Below are positions 25,375-36,261 of a stretch of 64,000 nt of DNA, piece by piece; positions within the stretch are counted from its first letter, which is position 1; each line of letters opens with the position of its first letter. The position numbers and the translations under genes were made by a program. The notes under the pieces are model-generated. The model saw only the letters and a program-made list of their open reading frames with translations. It had not been told where the DNA came from and made no database searches. This stretch comes from Paramecium pentaurelia (Eukaryota > Ciliophora > Oligohymenophorea > Peniculida > Parameciidae), in contig CAJJDO010000012.1 of assembly GCA_905183005.1 (NCBI GenBank), positions 248,001 to 312,000 on the forward strand, given 5' to 3'.

Positions 25375-26473
25375 ATGTAATAAGCTTGTAATAACTTTAT
25401 TGCAGATCCCACCGATACTAGTTTTGGATTCTAAATAAAATGCAAAAATTGCTAATTTACTAGAAAATAACACATTCAAAGTGATTTTCTTATTTTAATT
25501 TAGATAATAATGTTAAGCCAAATCCATAACCTAATATAGGCACAACAAATTCTAAGCAATAAGGCAAACTTGTTAATTTGGTAGAGAATGTTGTTCAAAA
25601 TCCTTAAAGTTAAGTGGGTATGTATGGATCATTAAATTAATAAAAAGATATTTCAACAATAAAATCTAATGAATAAAATGATTTCAAGAAAACAACAAGT
25701 TTAAATTCAAAGTAAGATGAAAAAGATGAATCAGATTTAATAACTAATAATTAACTAAAATTTGAGAGATAAAATTTATAGATATATAATTCAGAAAAAG
25801 CTAATCCACAAGTTTAAGAATAAGTAAATAAAGCCAATCAATAAATAAAGGAATAGAATTCATAGGGATAACCATTAAATCCTTCTGTTTAATAAGATTC
25901 AAATTCTCCTTAGAAAGTTGAATAAATATAGAATCAAAACGAAATCAAACAAAATGAACCATAAGAATAAAAGCCAAATATAATATAATCAAATCCTTTT
26001 ATTTAATAAAATAAAAATTCTCCTCAGAAATTGGAATAAAAATCTAATATTACTCAGCCATTTTAAATTAAACCTTAAGTTTAATTAATTAAGGATTAAT
26101 AAGATTAATAATAAACCATAAATTAATCATAAAACTAACCTTAAACTTAAATTGAATAGAATATTAAACCATAAACAATAAATCCTTAAATTAAAAATGA
26201 ATAAACTATAAAACCTTAAGGTAATTTATTAATTCCATAGGCCAACTAAAATACTAATTAATCTGTTTAAGTAAGAGTTTATTTTATTTAAAGTCAGTAA
26301 AAGAGAGAGCAAAAGGAATGTAAATCTTTGGATTTGGAGCTCCTCCTCCAATTAAAATATCTTAAAAATCAGATTAGGAAAGGCCACTTGAATCATATTT
26401 AATAGACAGACCAATTGTATAAAATAAAAAACATCAACGAACCTAATAAGACTTTTAGAATATTCAAAAATGA
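25375..26473 (+). CDS. Gln/Asn-rich protein with N-terminal CxxC, 350 aa
   Basis: Introns 25481-25503 and 26271-26293 (23 nt each). N-terminus MQQACNNFIADPTDTSFGFQ, then KCKNCQ (a lone CxxC). A long Gln/Asn/Pro/Lys-rich disordered region follows with repeated NSPQK and Q-I-K-P-Q type motifs. The C-terminus is more ordered (KERAKGMQIFGFGAPPPIK). The start was chosen at 25375 because the frame through KCKNC continues past intron 1; the later ATG at 25440 is out of frame. Function unknown. Confidence 0.65.
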
Positions 26474-26687
26474 TTATTTTTATAATAATTCTATTGTTTG
26501 TTTAATATTTTAAAATATCAACATTTTCTATTATATATAAATTTTGCATCAATAGAATTATATTTATATCAATAGTATTATATAAAAATAAGATTGCAAG
26601 ATATATTTATTTTAATAATTGATATATTTATATTATAAATTAAGATATGTGAATAATTAATAAATATTTTATTTTTATAATTAATCA

Positions 26688-27666
26688 TCATTATCTAATT
26701 CTTAGATTTGATGTTAAAATACTTTGATTTGGATCTTAATTCTAAATTTATTAGGTTTATCTTCCTCTTAATTAGGCAAGTGATATTGCTTATGTTAAAC
26801 ACTTTTGACTCTCTTAGTATGTAACTTATTATCCTTGATAGTTCTCTTCTGAATATATTGTCATTTAGTATCCTTCAGGTAAATAGATGGACTTTATATC
26901 ATATTAGAAATCCCTAAAATTTCGCTTAATTTTACTCAACTTCCTTCAAAGACTCACATATTGGTAAGCTTTCTCCTTAGAAATCGCATTTTGAATAAAT
27001 CACAATACAATCTTCTTATTTTTCTTAGACACTAATGTTAGCTTAATTATCATCTTATTCTGCTATATCTAGAGCTCTAAATTTATAAAATTATTTACAA
27101 ATATGTTTTCATACCATCATAAGAATCTATTTAATTTCCTAATGAATCATAAACTTAGTTGTCATTTCGAATTGGTCTTGAATTTAAATATGAAATAATT
27201 ACAATTCTAAACTAGCTGACAAATAATGATTATCATTATCTTAATCTTTTGATTCTTCTTAAACTTATGTATCTTCTGGGAATTCATAAGGCATTGAATT
27301 TTCCATATCAAAAACAGGATCAATTTCTGCATCAGTTGAAACTAATTATTATGATCCTTCTTAAGTTGTAGCTTACAAATTGTTAGAATTATCAACTATA
27401 TTCATTTAGGTATTTTAACTTTGATCTTAATTAGTTTAGACAACAGATTCAGATTCTATATTTTATGTATTATCAGCTTAGTTTGATACAAAATGACCAT
27501 CAATATCAATATATCCTTATAATTATTAATGTTATTAAATTGATTGCGATTCTTCATTTTTCATTTCATAAACTAATGTAGGAATTGGATTCTCTGAAAT
27601 TTCATTTAATGCCTAATTTTAAGAAAATGTTAAGCCAATGAGTAGAGTTATCAGAACTATTTTCAT
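26688..27666 (-). CDS. Secreted protein with C-terminal beta-gamma-crystallin domain
   Basis: 302 aa; introns 27177-27202 (26 nt), 27077-27098 (22 nt) and 26914-26935 (22 nt). Signal peptide MKIVLITLLIGLTFSQ. Residues about 20-190 are acidic and Gln/Ser-rich. The C-terminal part reads CIVIYSKCDFQGESLPICE, then SIYLPEGYQMTIYSEENYQG, the paired Tyr/Phe-x-x-x-x-F/Y-x-G pattern of beta-gamma-crystallins. Ciliate dense-core granule cargo (the Tetrahymena GRT/IGR group) has the same build, so a trichocyst or secretory-granule role is a reasonable inference. A second gene of this kind lies at 29309. Confidence 0.75.
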
Positions 27667-27707
27667 TAAAAATTTAAATAATATAAATAATAAAGATAAA
27701 ACGGATA

Positions 27708-28734
27708 TCATTTACTTAACTTAAATATCTCTTCTTCTATATCATTAAAGCATTCCTATATCTATTATTTCATCAATCTCAATCTTAACAATTTATCACC
27801 ATCTACATTGTTTTATAATTAATTTTGCATATTATTTCTTAAAGTTTATATGATATCCAAATCTTGATTCAATTTTTACATGGATCTTTAACTATTTTGA
27901 TAACTCAAATCTTAGACACTGCTGGTCAATTTGTCTTTTGCTGTTTAAATTCTTTTCAAAAATCTTTAAACATATTTTCTTAAAATTTATACTTTTGCAT
28001 TTCTTAAATTTCATGTTATATATTAGATATTTCATCTGTTACATATTCTTAGTAATATTAATCAAATGTCTTGTTTTCATTTTGATAACATTTATCAATT
28101 TCTTATTGTTAAATTTATTATATTCTTTTATCTAATTGACATAGTGAAGTTTTTAAACAATTTTCTTAATACATTTCAAAATTCTTAATACTCTATTAGG
28201 TATTATAATAGACTTAATCATTATTATTATTAATTCCTTATTATTACTTTTATTTTATAGATTCATAAAAATCTTAATTTGAACTAAACTACTATTAAGA
28301 AATTGATTAATCTGTTAATGACAATTTAAATATATCATCAATAGTATCAGAATCTTATTTACCAGAAAATTCTTATAATATAGGTTTTTTTATGGATCGC
28401 TAATTCTAAATTTGATGAGTATCGTAATAATTATTTTTACTAATAAAATATCTGTAATCTTAATCATCAGATTAATTGCCATATTATATTAGACTATGTT
28501 ATCTTTTATCTTCATATACTGATTCAGCAGTCTGACAATCTGGATTCATCTTAGAAGATGAAACAGATTTCAAAGTTTATACTTTTTGATTACTCATCAT
28601 CATGTCTAACTTTTAATCAAATTTTAAATGTAGTATACTTTTATTTATTCTATAGTATTTAAATGTTTCTTTAGTTCCAATTTTCCACATTTGCATTTAT
28701 TCAACCAGTCTAGAATTTCTCTATTTGTTTTCAT
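27708..28734 (-). CDS. Coiled-coil protein, 322 aa
   Basis: Introns 28610-28638 and 27964-27992 (29 nt each). N-terminus MKTNREILDWLNKCKCGKLE, a polar Gln/Asp/Ser-rich middle, then a long helical C-terminus (QKFLKRIQTAKDKLTSSVQD ... QQIQECFNDIEEEIFKLSK). No enzyme motif. Not identified; structural or cytoskeletal function is only a guess. Confidence 0.65.
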
Positions 28735-29308
28735 TTTTTTAACGTAACAATTATTTAATAATTATTTATATTATTTTATAATCCACTAATATATAAGTAA
28801 ACTAGATTCTTTTATTGTATATAATGCTAAATGATAAGCTATTAAATCAATATATCAATAAACAAATTAAACTTATCTAATATTATTTATATTATAATGA
28901 ATTAATAATATTTTTACTTTTTTTATATAAAAAATACCTTTAATATCTATCTTATATAACAATTAAAGTCAAAAATAAAAAATCATTATTACTTATTTTG
29001 TTATAAAAATTATAATCATGTATTTTTTACATTTCATATCAAATTTATATGTATTCAACCCTCAAATCAGTTTAATTTTGAAGATCATATTTTATAATAA
29101 ACATTCTTTAATATATCATTTATCATATGTTTAAATCATTAGAATAATTGAGATGCTTTGAAATCTTAAGTTCAAGATCTCTCTTATTAAAAATATGAAT
29201 AAGTGGAATGATAGGTTCTTTAAGAGGAACCTATAATATATGAAATTCATTGATCTTTAACAAATTCATCACTCAAAATTCATATATTATAAATCCGTTT
29301 TTATTAAT
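28735..29308. other. Divergent intergenic region
   Basis: AT-rich spacer with TATATAA-like runs; no frame of protein character. It should contain the promoters of the coiled-coil gene (minus) and the crystallin-type gene (plus). Confidence 0.5.
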
Positions 29309-29968
29309 ATGTAAAAATTATATATTTTAGCACTCTTATTGGTGATCATAACAGCTCAAGAGAGTTTTCTTGAAAAATAAAAGCACGTTAAATAATAGAA
29401 GGATTTATCAACTGAAATATATACAATTAAAAAAAAAGGATTACCTACCTTTTTAGGAAGAAGCACAGATGAATCAATCAAAGAATAATTATCATCACTT
29501 TTGAATTACGAAGAAGCATTGTTATTAACACCTACTGAAGAGACTGATCATACCATAAAATTCGTTGAATCTATGTTTATTATTGATCAACCAAATCCTA
29601 ATGCAGTAAGAGCAACAGAAAAACCAAATTATTCATTTGAAGAACCTAAACCATAAAAAAAAGTTTATAGCAACGAAAAAATTACATCTTTTAAGGAGGG
29701 TTGTATTTATGTTTTTAGTGAATGCAATTTTAAGGGAGAACATGCTAAATCATGTCCAGGAGATAATGTTACATTTTTTGGATTACCATTTGAAGTTTTA
29801 TCTATTCATGTACCAGAAGGAGGATCATTGAGTCTTATTTAAGAAAATGGAACAACTGCATATACAGTTTCCAATAAATGTATGAGAAGTAGACCAATTG
29901 AATTCCTATTTGTCGAAGGAGCAATCAAATAATCATTTGGAAATGGCGAAGCATTCATTGACTAATGA
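29309..29968 (+). CDS. Secreted beta-gamma-crystallin-like protein, 219 aa
   Basis: Intronless. Signal peptide MQKLYILALLLVIITAQ. A charged pro-region is followed at about residue 130 by GCIYVFSECNFKGEHAKSCP and LSIHVPEGGSLSLIQENG, which parallel the domain in the 26688-27666 gene (IYSKCDFQGESLPIC, IYLPEGYQMTIYSEENYQG). The second Greek-key motif is degenerate. Likely secretory-granule cargo by analogy with ciliate granule proteins; no calcium-binding claim is made. Confidence 0.65.
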
Positions 29969-30392
29969 AAATCAATATATATTCATAAGAAACATGATTT
30001 TATTTTTGAAAAAGTAATTCTTCCCAAATATAAATTATTAATCTGTATATTTTGATATAGAATCTAATCAATTGAAAAATTTGAAAAAGCTTATAAATTC
30101 TTACCTTTTATTCTGATCTTAATAGATACTTTATATAAATGCGAGTTCAAAAAAAATTTGATCTTTAAGATTAATTAAAAAGACATTTTAAGGGTAATTT
30201 ATAATTTATGATATTTTTCTAATAAACATTTAGATTTACAATTGACTTACTCGAACATATATAATTAAAAATTATAGGATAATATTAAACTCATTTAGAT
30301 ACACATAATGAATCTAAATAATTTATTAGAATCAATATTGAATTGTTTTTATTTTATTAATAATTTAACAGGTTAGGAAATTCAAATTAAAA
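29969..30392. other. Intergenic region
   Basis: AT-rich DNA between two + strand genes. No convincing frame; presumably 3' UTR of the crystallin-type gene and promoter of the NEK kinase. Confidence 0.5.
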
Positions 30393-31760
30393 ATGTAAAA
30401 ATCTACAACCCTGGCAGATTTCACTATTCTTTAGAAATTAGGAGAAGGTTCTTTTGGATAAGTATTTAGAGTAAGATAAAACAATATTAATTAGGTTAAA
30501 CGAGTGAGTGATTAATAAGAATATGCTATGAAGAAAGTGAGAATTAACAATTTAAAGTAAAAAGAAAGAGAGAATGCTTTGAATGAAATAAGAATTTTGG
30601 CTTCAATAAATGATGCACATATAATTGGATATAAAGAAGCATTCTTTGATGAATTATCAAATTAATTGTGTGTCATAATGGAATTTGCAGCAGGAGGAGA
30701 TATATCTAAATAAATTGCATCCTACATTAAGAAATAGAATTAAATAGAAGAGAAAGAAATTTGGAAAGCATTGGCACACATGACATTAGGTTTAAGAGTA
30801 TTACACAAGTCTGGTATTTTGCATCGTGATTTAAAGAGTGCTAACGTCTTTAAATCTATAGATGGTTAATATAAGATTGGTGATTTAAATGTAAGTAAAG
30901 TTTCACATGGAGCATTAGCGAAAACCTAAACAGGAACACCTTGTAAAATTATTAAATTAATTAGATTATGCAAGTCCAGAAGTATGGAGAGATTAACCTT
31001 ATTCTTCACCTTCTGATATATGGTCTTTAGGATGTGTTATTTATGAAATGGCTACTTTAAAACCTCCTTTTAGAGCATAAGATGTTTAAACCTTATTTAA
31101 AAAGGTATCATCAGGTGTTTATGAAAAAATACCAAAATCATATTCCAATTCACTAAGTGCAATGATTAGTTAATTACTCAAAGTACCTGCTCATTTACGT
31201 CCTACTTGTGATTAGATTCTCTCTGATCCAAATGTTAAACCATTTGTCGAATAATATAGTTAAATATAATCAGGAAATACTCAAGGAGAATTACTTCAAA
31301 CCATTTTATTACCAAAAAATCTTAAATAATTATAAGCTAAACTCCCTAAACCAACATATGAAACAAATAAAAATGAATATGAATCAATTAAACATCCTCC
31401 AAAATCTACAAGATCGGCATCTGTAAATGAAAGGAAAGGATCTCCAATTTAAACTCCTTAAATTCCTAAGAAGGATGTTTCTAAACCTGTATTTTATTTA
31501 CTCAATAATATAAGCTCATACCTCCTGGATTAAGAAATAATTAGTTACATATTAATCCACCTATTCGTTAATCTAGTTTAAATAGACCAAGTTCTTCAGT
31601 TAAAAACTTAAGTCCTGCTCCTATCAGAAAATCTATTGAAAAGCAAAACCTTAATACTTTGAAAAACAAAAGTCCATCTACTAAAAGAATTTATGACAAT
31701 GAAAATGTAGACAGAAGCAACATAGGTTCAAGAAGATCATATTAAAATATAAAGAATTGA
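30393..31760 (+). CDS. NIMA-related (NEK) serine/threonine kinase
   Basis: 439 aa; introns 30943-30964 (22 nt) and 31489-31514 (26 nt). The kinase domain (about 8-270) shows LGEGSFGQVF, the catalytic Lys in YAMKKV, HRDLKSANVF, and GTPYYASPEVW. The usual DFG is GDLN (KIGDLNVSKV), as in other NEKs of the Chlamydomonas FA2 type. The C-terminal 170 residues are basic, Ser/Pro-rich and disordered. NEKs are greatly expanded in ciliates and regulate cilia and basal bodies. Convergent with the PP6-type phosphatase 62 bp downstream. Confidence 0.9.
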
Positions 31761-31780
31761 TATTCTATTAATATTATATT

Positions 31781-31798
31781 ATACTTCATAAGAAGTAT
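31781..31798. repeat. 18-nt hairpin, copy 1
   Basis: ATACTTCATAAGAAGTAT: 7-bp inverted repeat with a 4-nt loop (ATAA), located just after the NEK stop. An identical copy lies 37 bp downstream. Confidence 0.7.
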
Positions 31799-31817
31799 CA
31801 AAATATATTCTATCTAC

Positions 31818-31835
31818 ATACTTCATAAGAAGTAT
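31818..31835. repeat. 18-nt hairpin, copy 2, spanning the phosphatase stop
   Basis: Identical to 31781-31798. This copy contains the last codons (YFL) and stop of the minus-strand phosphatase gene. Confidence 0.7.
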
Positions 31836-32839
31836 GGTAAAACACTTTTTGGATTAATACTCTTAGCACTTTCAGGTACTTCCTTGAAAGTCTTCCAATT
31901 TTAATTCAAATTTTCATCCAAACATAAAATTGAAGCTATGTTGCCACATCTATAACAATAGTTTGGTGCTGACCACACTGTTACTAAATTTTAGTCCTAG
32001 ATATATTAAATATATCATACAGGGAACCAATACTTGTATCCTTCCATAACTAATTAATGTGCTCTACATATCAAAGTAAGATCATTTAGTCGGCAAAATT
32101 CTTTTGTAACTTTTGCTCCAAAGAGAAAACCAGCTCCTCTTGAATTAACAGCCCAATATTCAACTTCTTCAGGATCAGACCACATCAGATCACAAAAAGG
32201 TCCTTCATGAGGAATTTCAATCTAAAATGGGAGAAATTATAATTATTTAAATATACCTTTCTATCTATTGTTCGTATCTAATCTATTGTTCTCATATCTG
32301 GTGATAAACCACCATGAACACATAATATTTAACCTTCGATTAATGCTCCTAAAGGTAAACAGTCAAAAACATCCATAAATAATCTCCATGGACTGCTGTT
32401 ACCATATTTACGAAGTAACTCTTCATAAAAACCATAAACTTATGTGCATTAACGTGATTCATGATTTCCTCTAAGTAACATAATATTTCCTGGGTATTTT
32501 ACTGAGAATAATCAAAATGATTACCTTTTAAACATAATAGATATTCCATAGTTTCAACTGAATTATACCCTCTATCAACAAAATCTCCAATAAATATATA
32601 GTTTGATGAAGGAATGTCTCCTCCTTCTTTCATTAAAGCTTATAAATCATAGAATTGTCCTAAATAGTTAAACAATCCTTACCATGAATATCACCACAAA
32701 CATTCACTGGAGCTCGAACTGGTTATATATTTGATTCTTCAAGAAAGATTTCTTTTGCTCTGTCACAAATTAATTTGAGATCTCTTTCTGGTAAACATCC
32801 ACCATTCAAAAGTGTTGCAATATGTCTATCAATGTCCAT
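31823..32839 (-). CDS. PPP6C: PP6-type protein phosphatase catalytic subunit
   Basis: 303 aa; introns 32660-32682 (23), 32502-32524 (23), 32222-32256 (35) and 31997-32020 (24). All PPP-family metal motifs are present: GDIHGQFYD, GDFVDRGYNS, RGNHESRQ, HGGLSPD and SAPNYCYRCGN. The C-terminus ends SVLPYFL, like PP6/SIT4 (about 305 aa); PP2A and PP4 end DYFL, so PP6 fits best. The last Leu is the expected carboxyl-methylation site. TAP42/alpha4, a partner of PP2A-like catalytic subunits, is also encoded in this window (62145-63223). Confidence 0.9.
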
Positions 32840-33073
32840 TTTTCAAAAATTATAATTAAAATAATGCTCTATACATTTTTTATTAATTGGTTAAATAATT
32901 AAAATTAGTATCTTTTCCTTAATTAAATAAATGATTTCGAACAATAAATGAATTATTTAGTTGTAACATGATATATTCTCTTAGTAATCATATAATTAAT
33001 AATTTAAAATCTAAAATAATAATATATCTCAATCATTTGCTAATATAATAAAAATAAATTTCATAAAGCCAAC

Positions 33074-33754
33074 ATGAACGAAAATAGAGATCTATAAATA
33101 ATTATGGTTGATAATTCTAATGTCGGCAAAATTAGTTTGATTGTAAAATAACAAACTAACAAATTCAATACATAAATTATTGGTATTATGTGAGTGGATA
33201 TGTCAATTGATAAGCATGTTAAAATTGATAATAATTTATGTGATGTTGCTATTTCGAACACTGTTGATTAACAAAGATTTTAATCTATTGTGCAAATTTT
33301 ATCTCAAGTATTTAAAGGCTAAACCATTAATTGAACTCTCATACTTCTTTGATATGCTTTGATTTAAGTGAACCTTTGTCATTAGATAATGTAGCATCTT
33401 GGATTTAATTCTTAAAATCCGAAGGACATTAATATCTAAAAATTATAATCGTGGATACTAAAAAAGATCTCCAAAGTTCAATATACATAAGAATAATTTA
33501 AATAAACATCTAATTTCTGGAAAGTAAATTTTTAAGATGAATTTCCAATTATTTTAACTTCCTCAAACTATGATTTTAATGTAGAATAATAATAATAATA
33601 CTTTACGAGTTTTAATATAAGTACCTCCTACTTATTAAAGAGTTAACAGTTATCAAATCATAAAATAGAAGCAATAATTTCAAATACAACTACTCTCATA
33701 AAAAGGTATATCAATTATAATCAGACTAAAACTACTCAACAAAGTTGTTGTTGA
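33074..33754 (+). pseudogene. Rab-type small GTPase relic
   Basis: Translates piecewise as a Rab: LQIIMVDNSNVGKISLIV at the P-loop, VDMSIDKHVKIDNN, then ICFDLSEPLSLDNVASWI, IIIVDTKKDL, and a C-terminal SCC prenylation end. It carries in-frame TGAs, frame changes not explained by GT-AG introns, a lost first P-loop Gly, and SNTVDQQRF where WDTAGQERF belongs. The position of the neighbour's intron is recognisable but lacks a usable 3' splice site. It lies 23 bp upstream of the intact Rab, indicating a tandem duplicate that decayed. Confidence 0.75.
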
Positions 33755-33777
33755 ATATATTTATATAATAATTAATA

Positions 33778-34432
33778 ATGAACGAAACACTTAAACTCGT
33801 TCTAGTGGGTTAATAAGGAGCAGGAAAAACAAGTCTATTACAATCTCATAGATAACAAGAGTTCCGAGCTCATAATGCACCAACAGTTGCAGTTGACTTT
33901 TCTGGAGTTAAAAATGTAGAAGTAAATGGTAAACTTTTTGATATTTCAATATGGGATACAGCTGGTTAAGAGAGATTTAGATCAATAACTAGAATGTCTT
34001 TATAAGTATAAAAATGAAAAGAAATCATAGAATACTAATGTTGCAATTCTTTGTTTTGATTTGAGTGATCCTGATTCATACAGACATATTTAAGGTTGGC
34101 TTGACTTTCTTCATGTTAATTGTAGTTCTGAAATGGAAATTATAATAGTAGGAACCAAGATGGACTTACCAACCTTTTATAATAAAGAAGATCTATAAAA
34201 ATTTATCTAAACCTTAAATTCATAAAAGTAGTTAAAATTATTTCTAACTTCTTCTAAGACTCGTGAAGGAATTGAAGAAACATTCTAATATGCTATTGAA
34301 TAAGGAGCAAAATTAAAATTGAAATCTTCATAAATGGATAAATCAATTTTACTCATTCCACCTGATTAATAGAGTATAAAGAAAAAACAATCATCTAATA
34401 ATAAATTATTTTAGGGTTGTTATTGTTGTTGA
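33778..34432 (+). CDS. Rab-family small GTPase
   Basis: 209 aa; one 25-nt intron (34006-34030). Motifs: P-loop GQQGAGKTS, effector region NAPTVAVDF, switch II WDTAGQERF, guanine specificity GTKMD (TKxD instead of NKxD), TSSK, and C-terminal CYCC for double geranylgeranylation. The extended hydrophilic tail before the cysteines is typical of Rabs. It should act in vesicle traffic; the subfamily was not assigned. Confidence 0.9.
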
Positions 34433-34636
34433 CATTAAAGCATTGATTAAATATATTTAGATTAAAATTAAACTAAATCTAATTGTCAAAATTAACTATA
34501 AGATTAGTCATTAGAAAAAATAAGTTTAAAAATTTTATATTTCCTTTTTCAATAACAAAATAAATACCGTTTCTTCTGAGTTCTTTTATAATTATAATGT
34601 TATTAGTCATATATTTTATTAATTAATAATTTATAA

Positions 34637-36196
34637 ATGACTGATCGAAAAGCTTGGAATTAAAAAGTAACAGCTAACATAATTAAATCTTTAGGAAGAT
34701 TCTGCTATATTATAATTAGTAAAATAGTATGGAATCAAGAAATGGACAATAGTAGCTGAAAAGATGAAAGAACTCTATAGTTTATTTGGCCGATCAGGAA
34801 AATAATGTAGAGAACGCTACCATAATCATCTTGATCCTACTATTAACAAAGAGCCATGGAGTGAAAATGAAGAGAGAGTCATATTCATAGCCCATAAGGA
34901 ACATGGTAACAAATGGGTAAAATACATAAACTATTTGTAGGCTGAAATTGCGAAACTGTTACCAGGAAGAACTGATAATGCAATTAAAAATCATTTTTAT
35001 TCAACCTTAAGAAGAAGTTTAAGAAGAATCAATAAACTAATTGGAGACAAGAACAGTAAATCATATAAGTCTATATATAGTAAAGAAAAGGGTACACAAT
35101 AGATTAAAGATATAAAACCTGGAGTATTATCCAAAATTTTCATTCTGGCAGAGAAGAGTCCATCAGAATTAAAAGATGATCACATGAAAAAGCTTTGTTA
35201 AGCTTGTAAAGGATTACAAGACTCTATATTAGAATTTGCTTAATCTAAACAAAAATCTTAAATCAATTAATTTAATGAAGATAAGTTCAAATAATTGATT
35301 GATAAAATTATGGACTTTAAGTATATTATTTTTTAAATAATAGTGCTCTTTATACAAAATAAAGAGAAAGTAGATTAAAATTAAAAAAGAAGAATCATAA
35401 AAAAAGAAAGAGTAGAATCGATGATGACGATGATGACGATGATTATACAAGTGATTATAAATATGAAGAGATAAGCCATAAGTTTCCTTTAAAGAGATCT
35501 TCAAGATTGAATGCTAAAAGAAAAGTACTAGAAATAATATATAATCTATTAGCATATTGATAAAGAAGATTATATTGATATATGTCTAAGAACTAAAAAA
35601 GGACCATTGTATACAATATTAAGAGATGAGTTAGAAGTACAACAAGAGGATAAAGAAGTAATATTATTATATTATATGAAATTAGGAATAATCTTCAAAT
35701 TACTAATAGTAATATGCTTATGAATTCCAAGGAACTAATAGTCCCAATAATCATTAATTTACTCCAGCTTTTCATGTATTAACTCCTAGATAAATATTCT
35801 TTTAAAAACATACTAATTAATATTAAGAGGATGGTATTCATAATGAGGAGGCTGCTATTAGTAAATCTAATTTTGTTCCTATTGTGATAACTAAATAATA
35901 TACTTAGTATAAGGATAAGACACTTGATAATTTAGCTTAATAATTATAATAAAAGATTAGTAATTACTTAATATATGATTTTAGATGCAAATGCTGATAA
36001 ATATATTATTAATCACCAACAAGATTCTGATTTAGAAATTAACATTGGTGATGCTTTCGAAATTCCTAAGGACTATAAATCACCATCAAGTAAATTTGGT
36101 ATAGGTGGTTATAGTCCAAGTGCATTTAGAAAGTATAGAAAAAATTAAGAATAAGGGATAGTTAATTTCATGATAACACCTCATCATTATAAATGA
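34637..36196 (+). CDS. R2R3-type MYB DNA-binding protein
   Basis: 467 aa with six introns: 34667-34694, 34917-34940, 35321-35343, 35525-35552, 35658-35685 and 35960-35984. Two MYB repeats fill residues about 5-110: AWNQKEDSAILQLVKQYGIK then CRERYHNHLDPTINKEPWSE and GRTDNAIKNHFYSTLRR. The recognition helix of repeat 2 is nearly canonical. Downstream there is a basic region and an acidic run of eight Asp, then a long polar C-terminus. Likely a nuclear transcription regulator; CDC5-like identity is less likely because the spacing is typical R2R3. Confidence 0.9.
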
Positions 36197-36261
36197 AATA
36201 AATTATCATATTATCAAAAAGATTATTTATTTCTTTTTTTTATAGAGTAATATATACAAAA

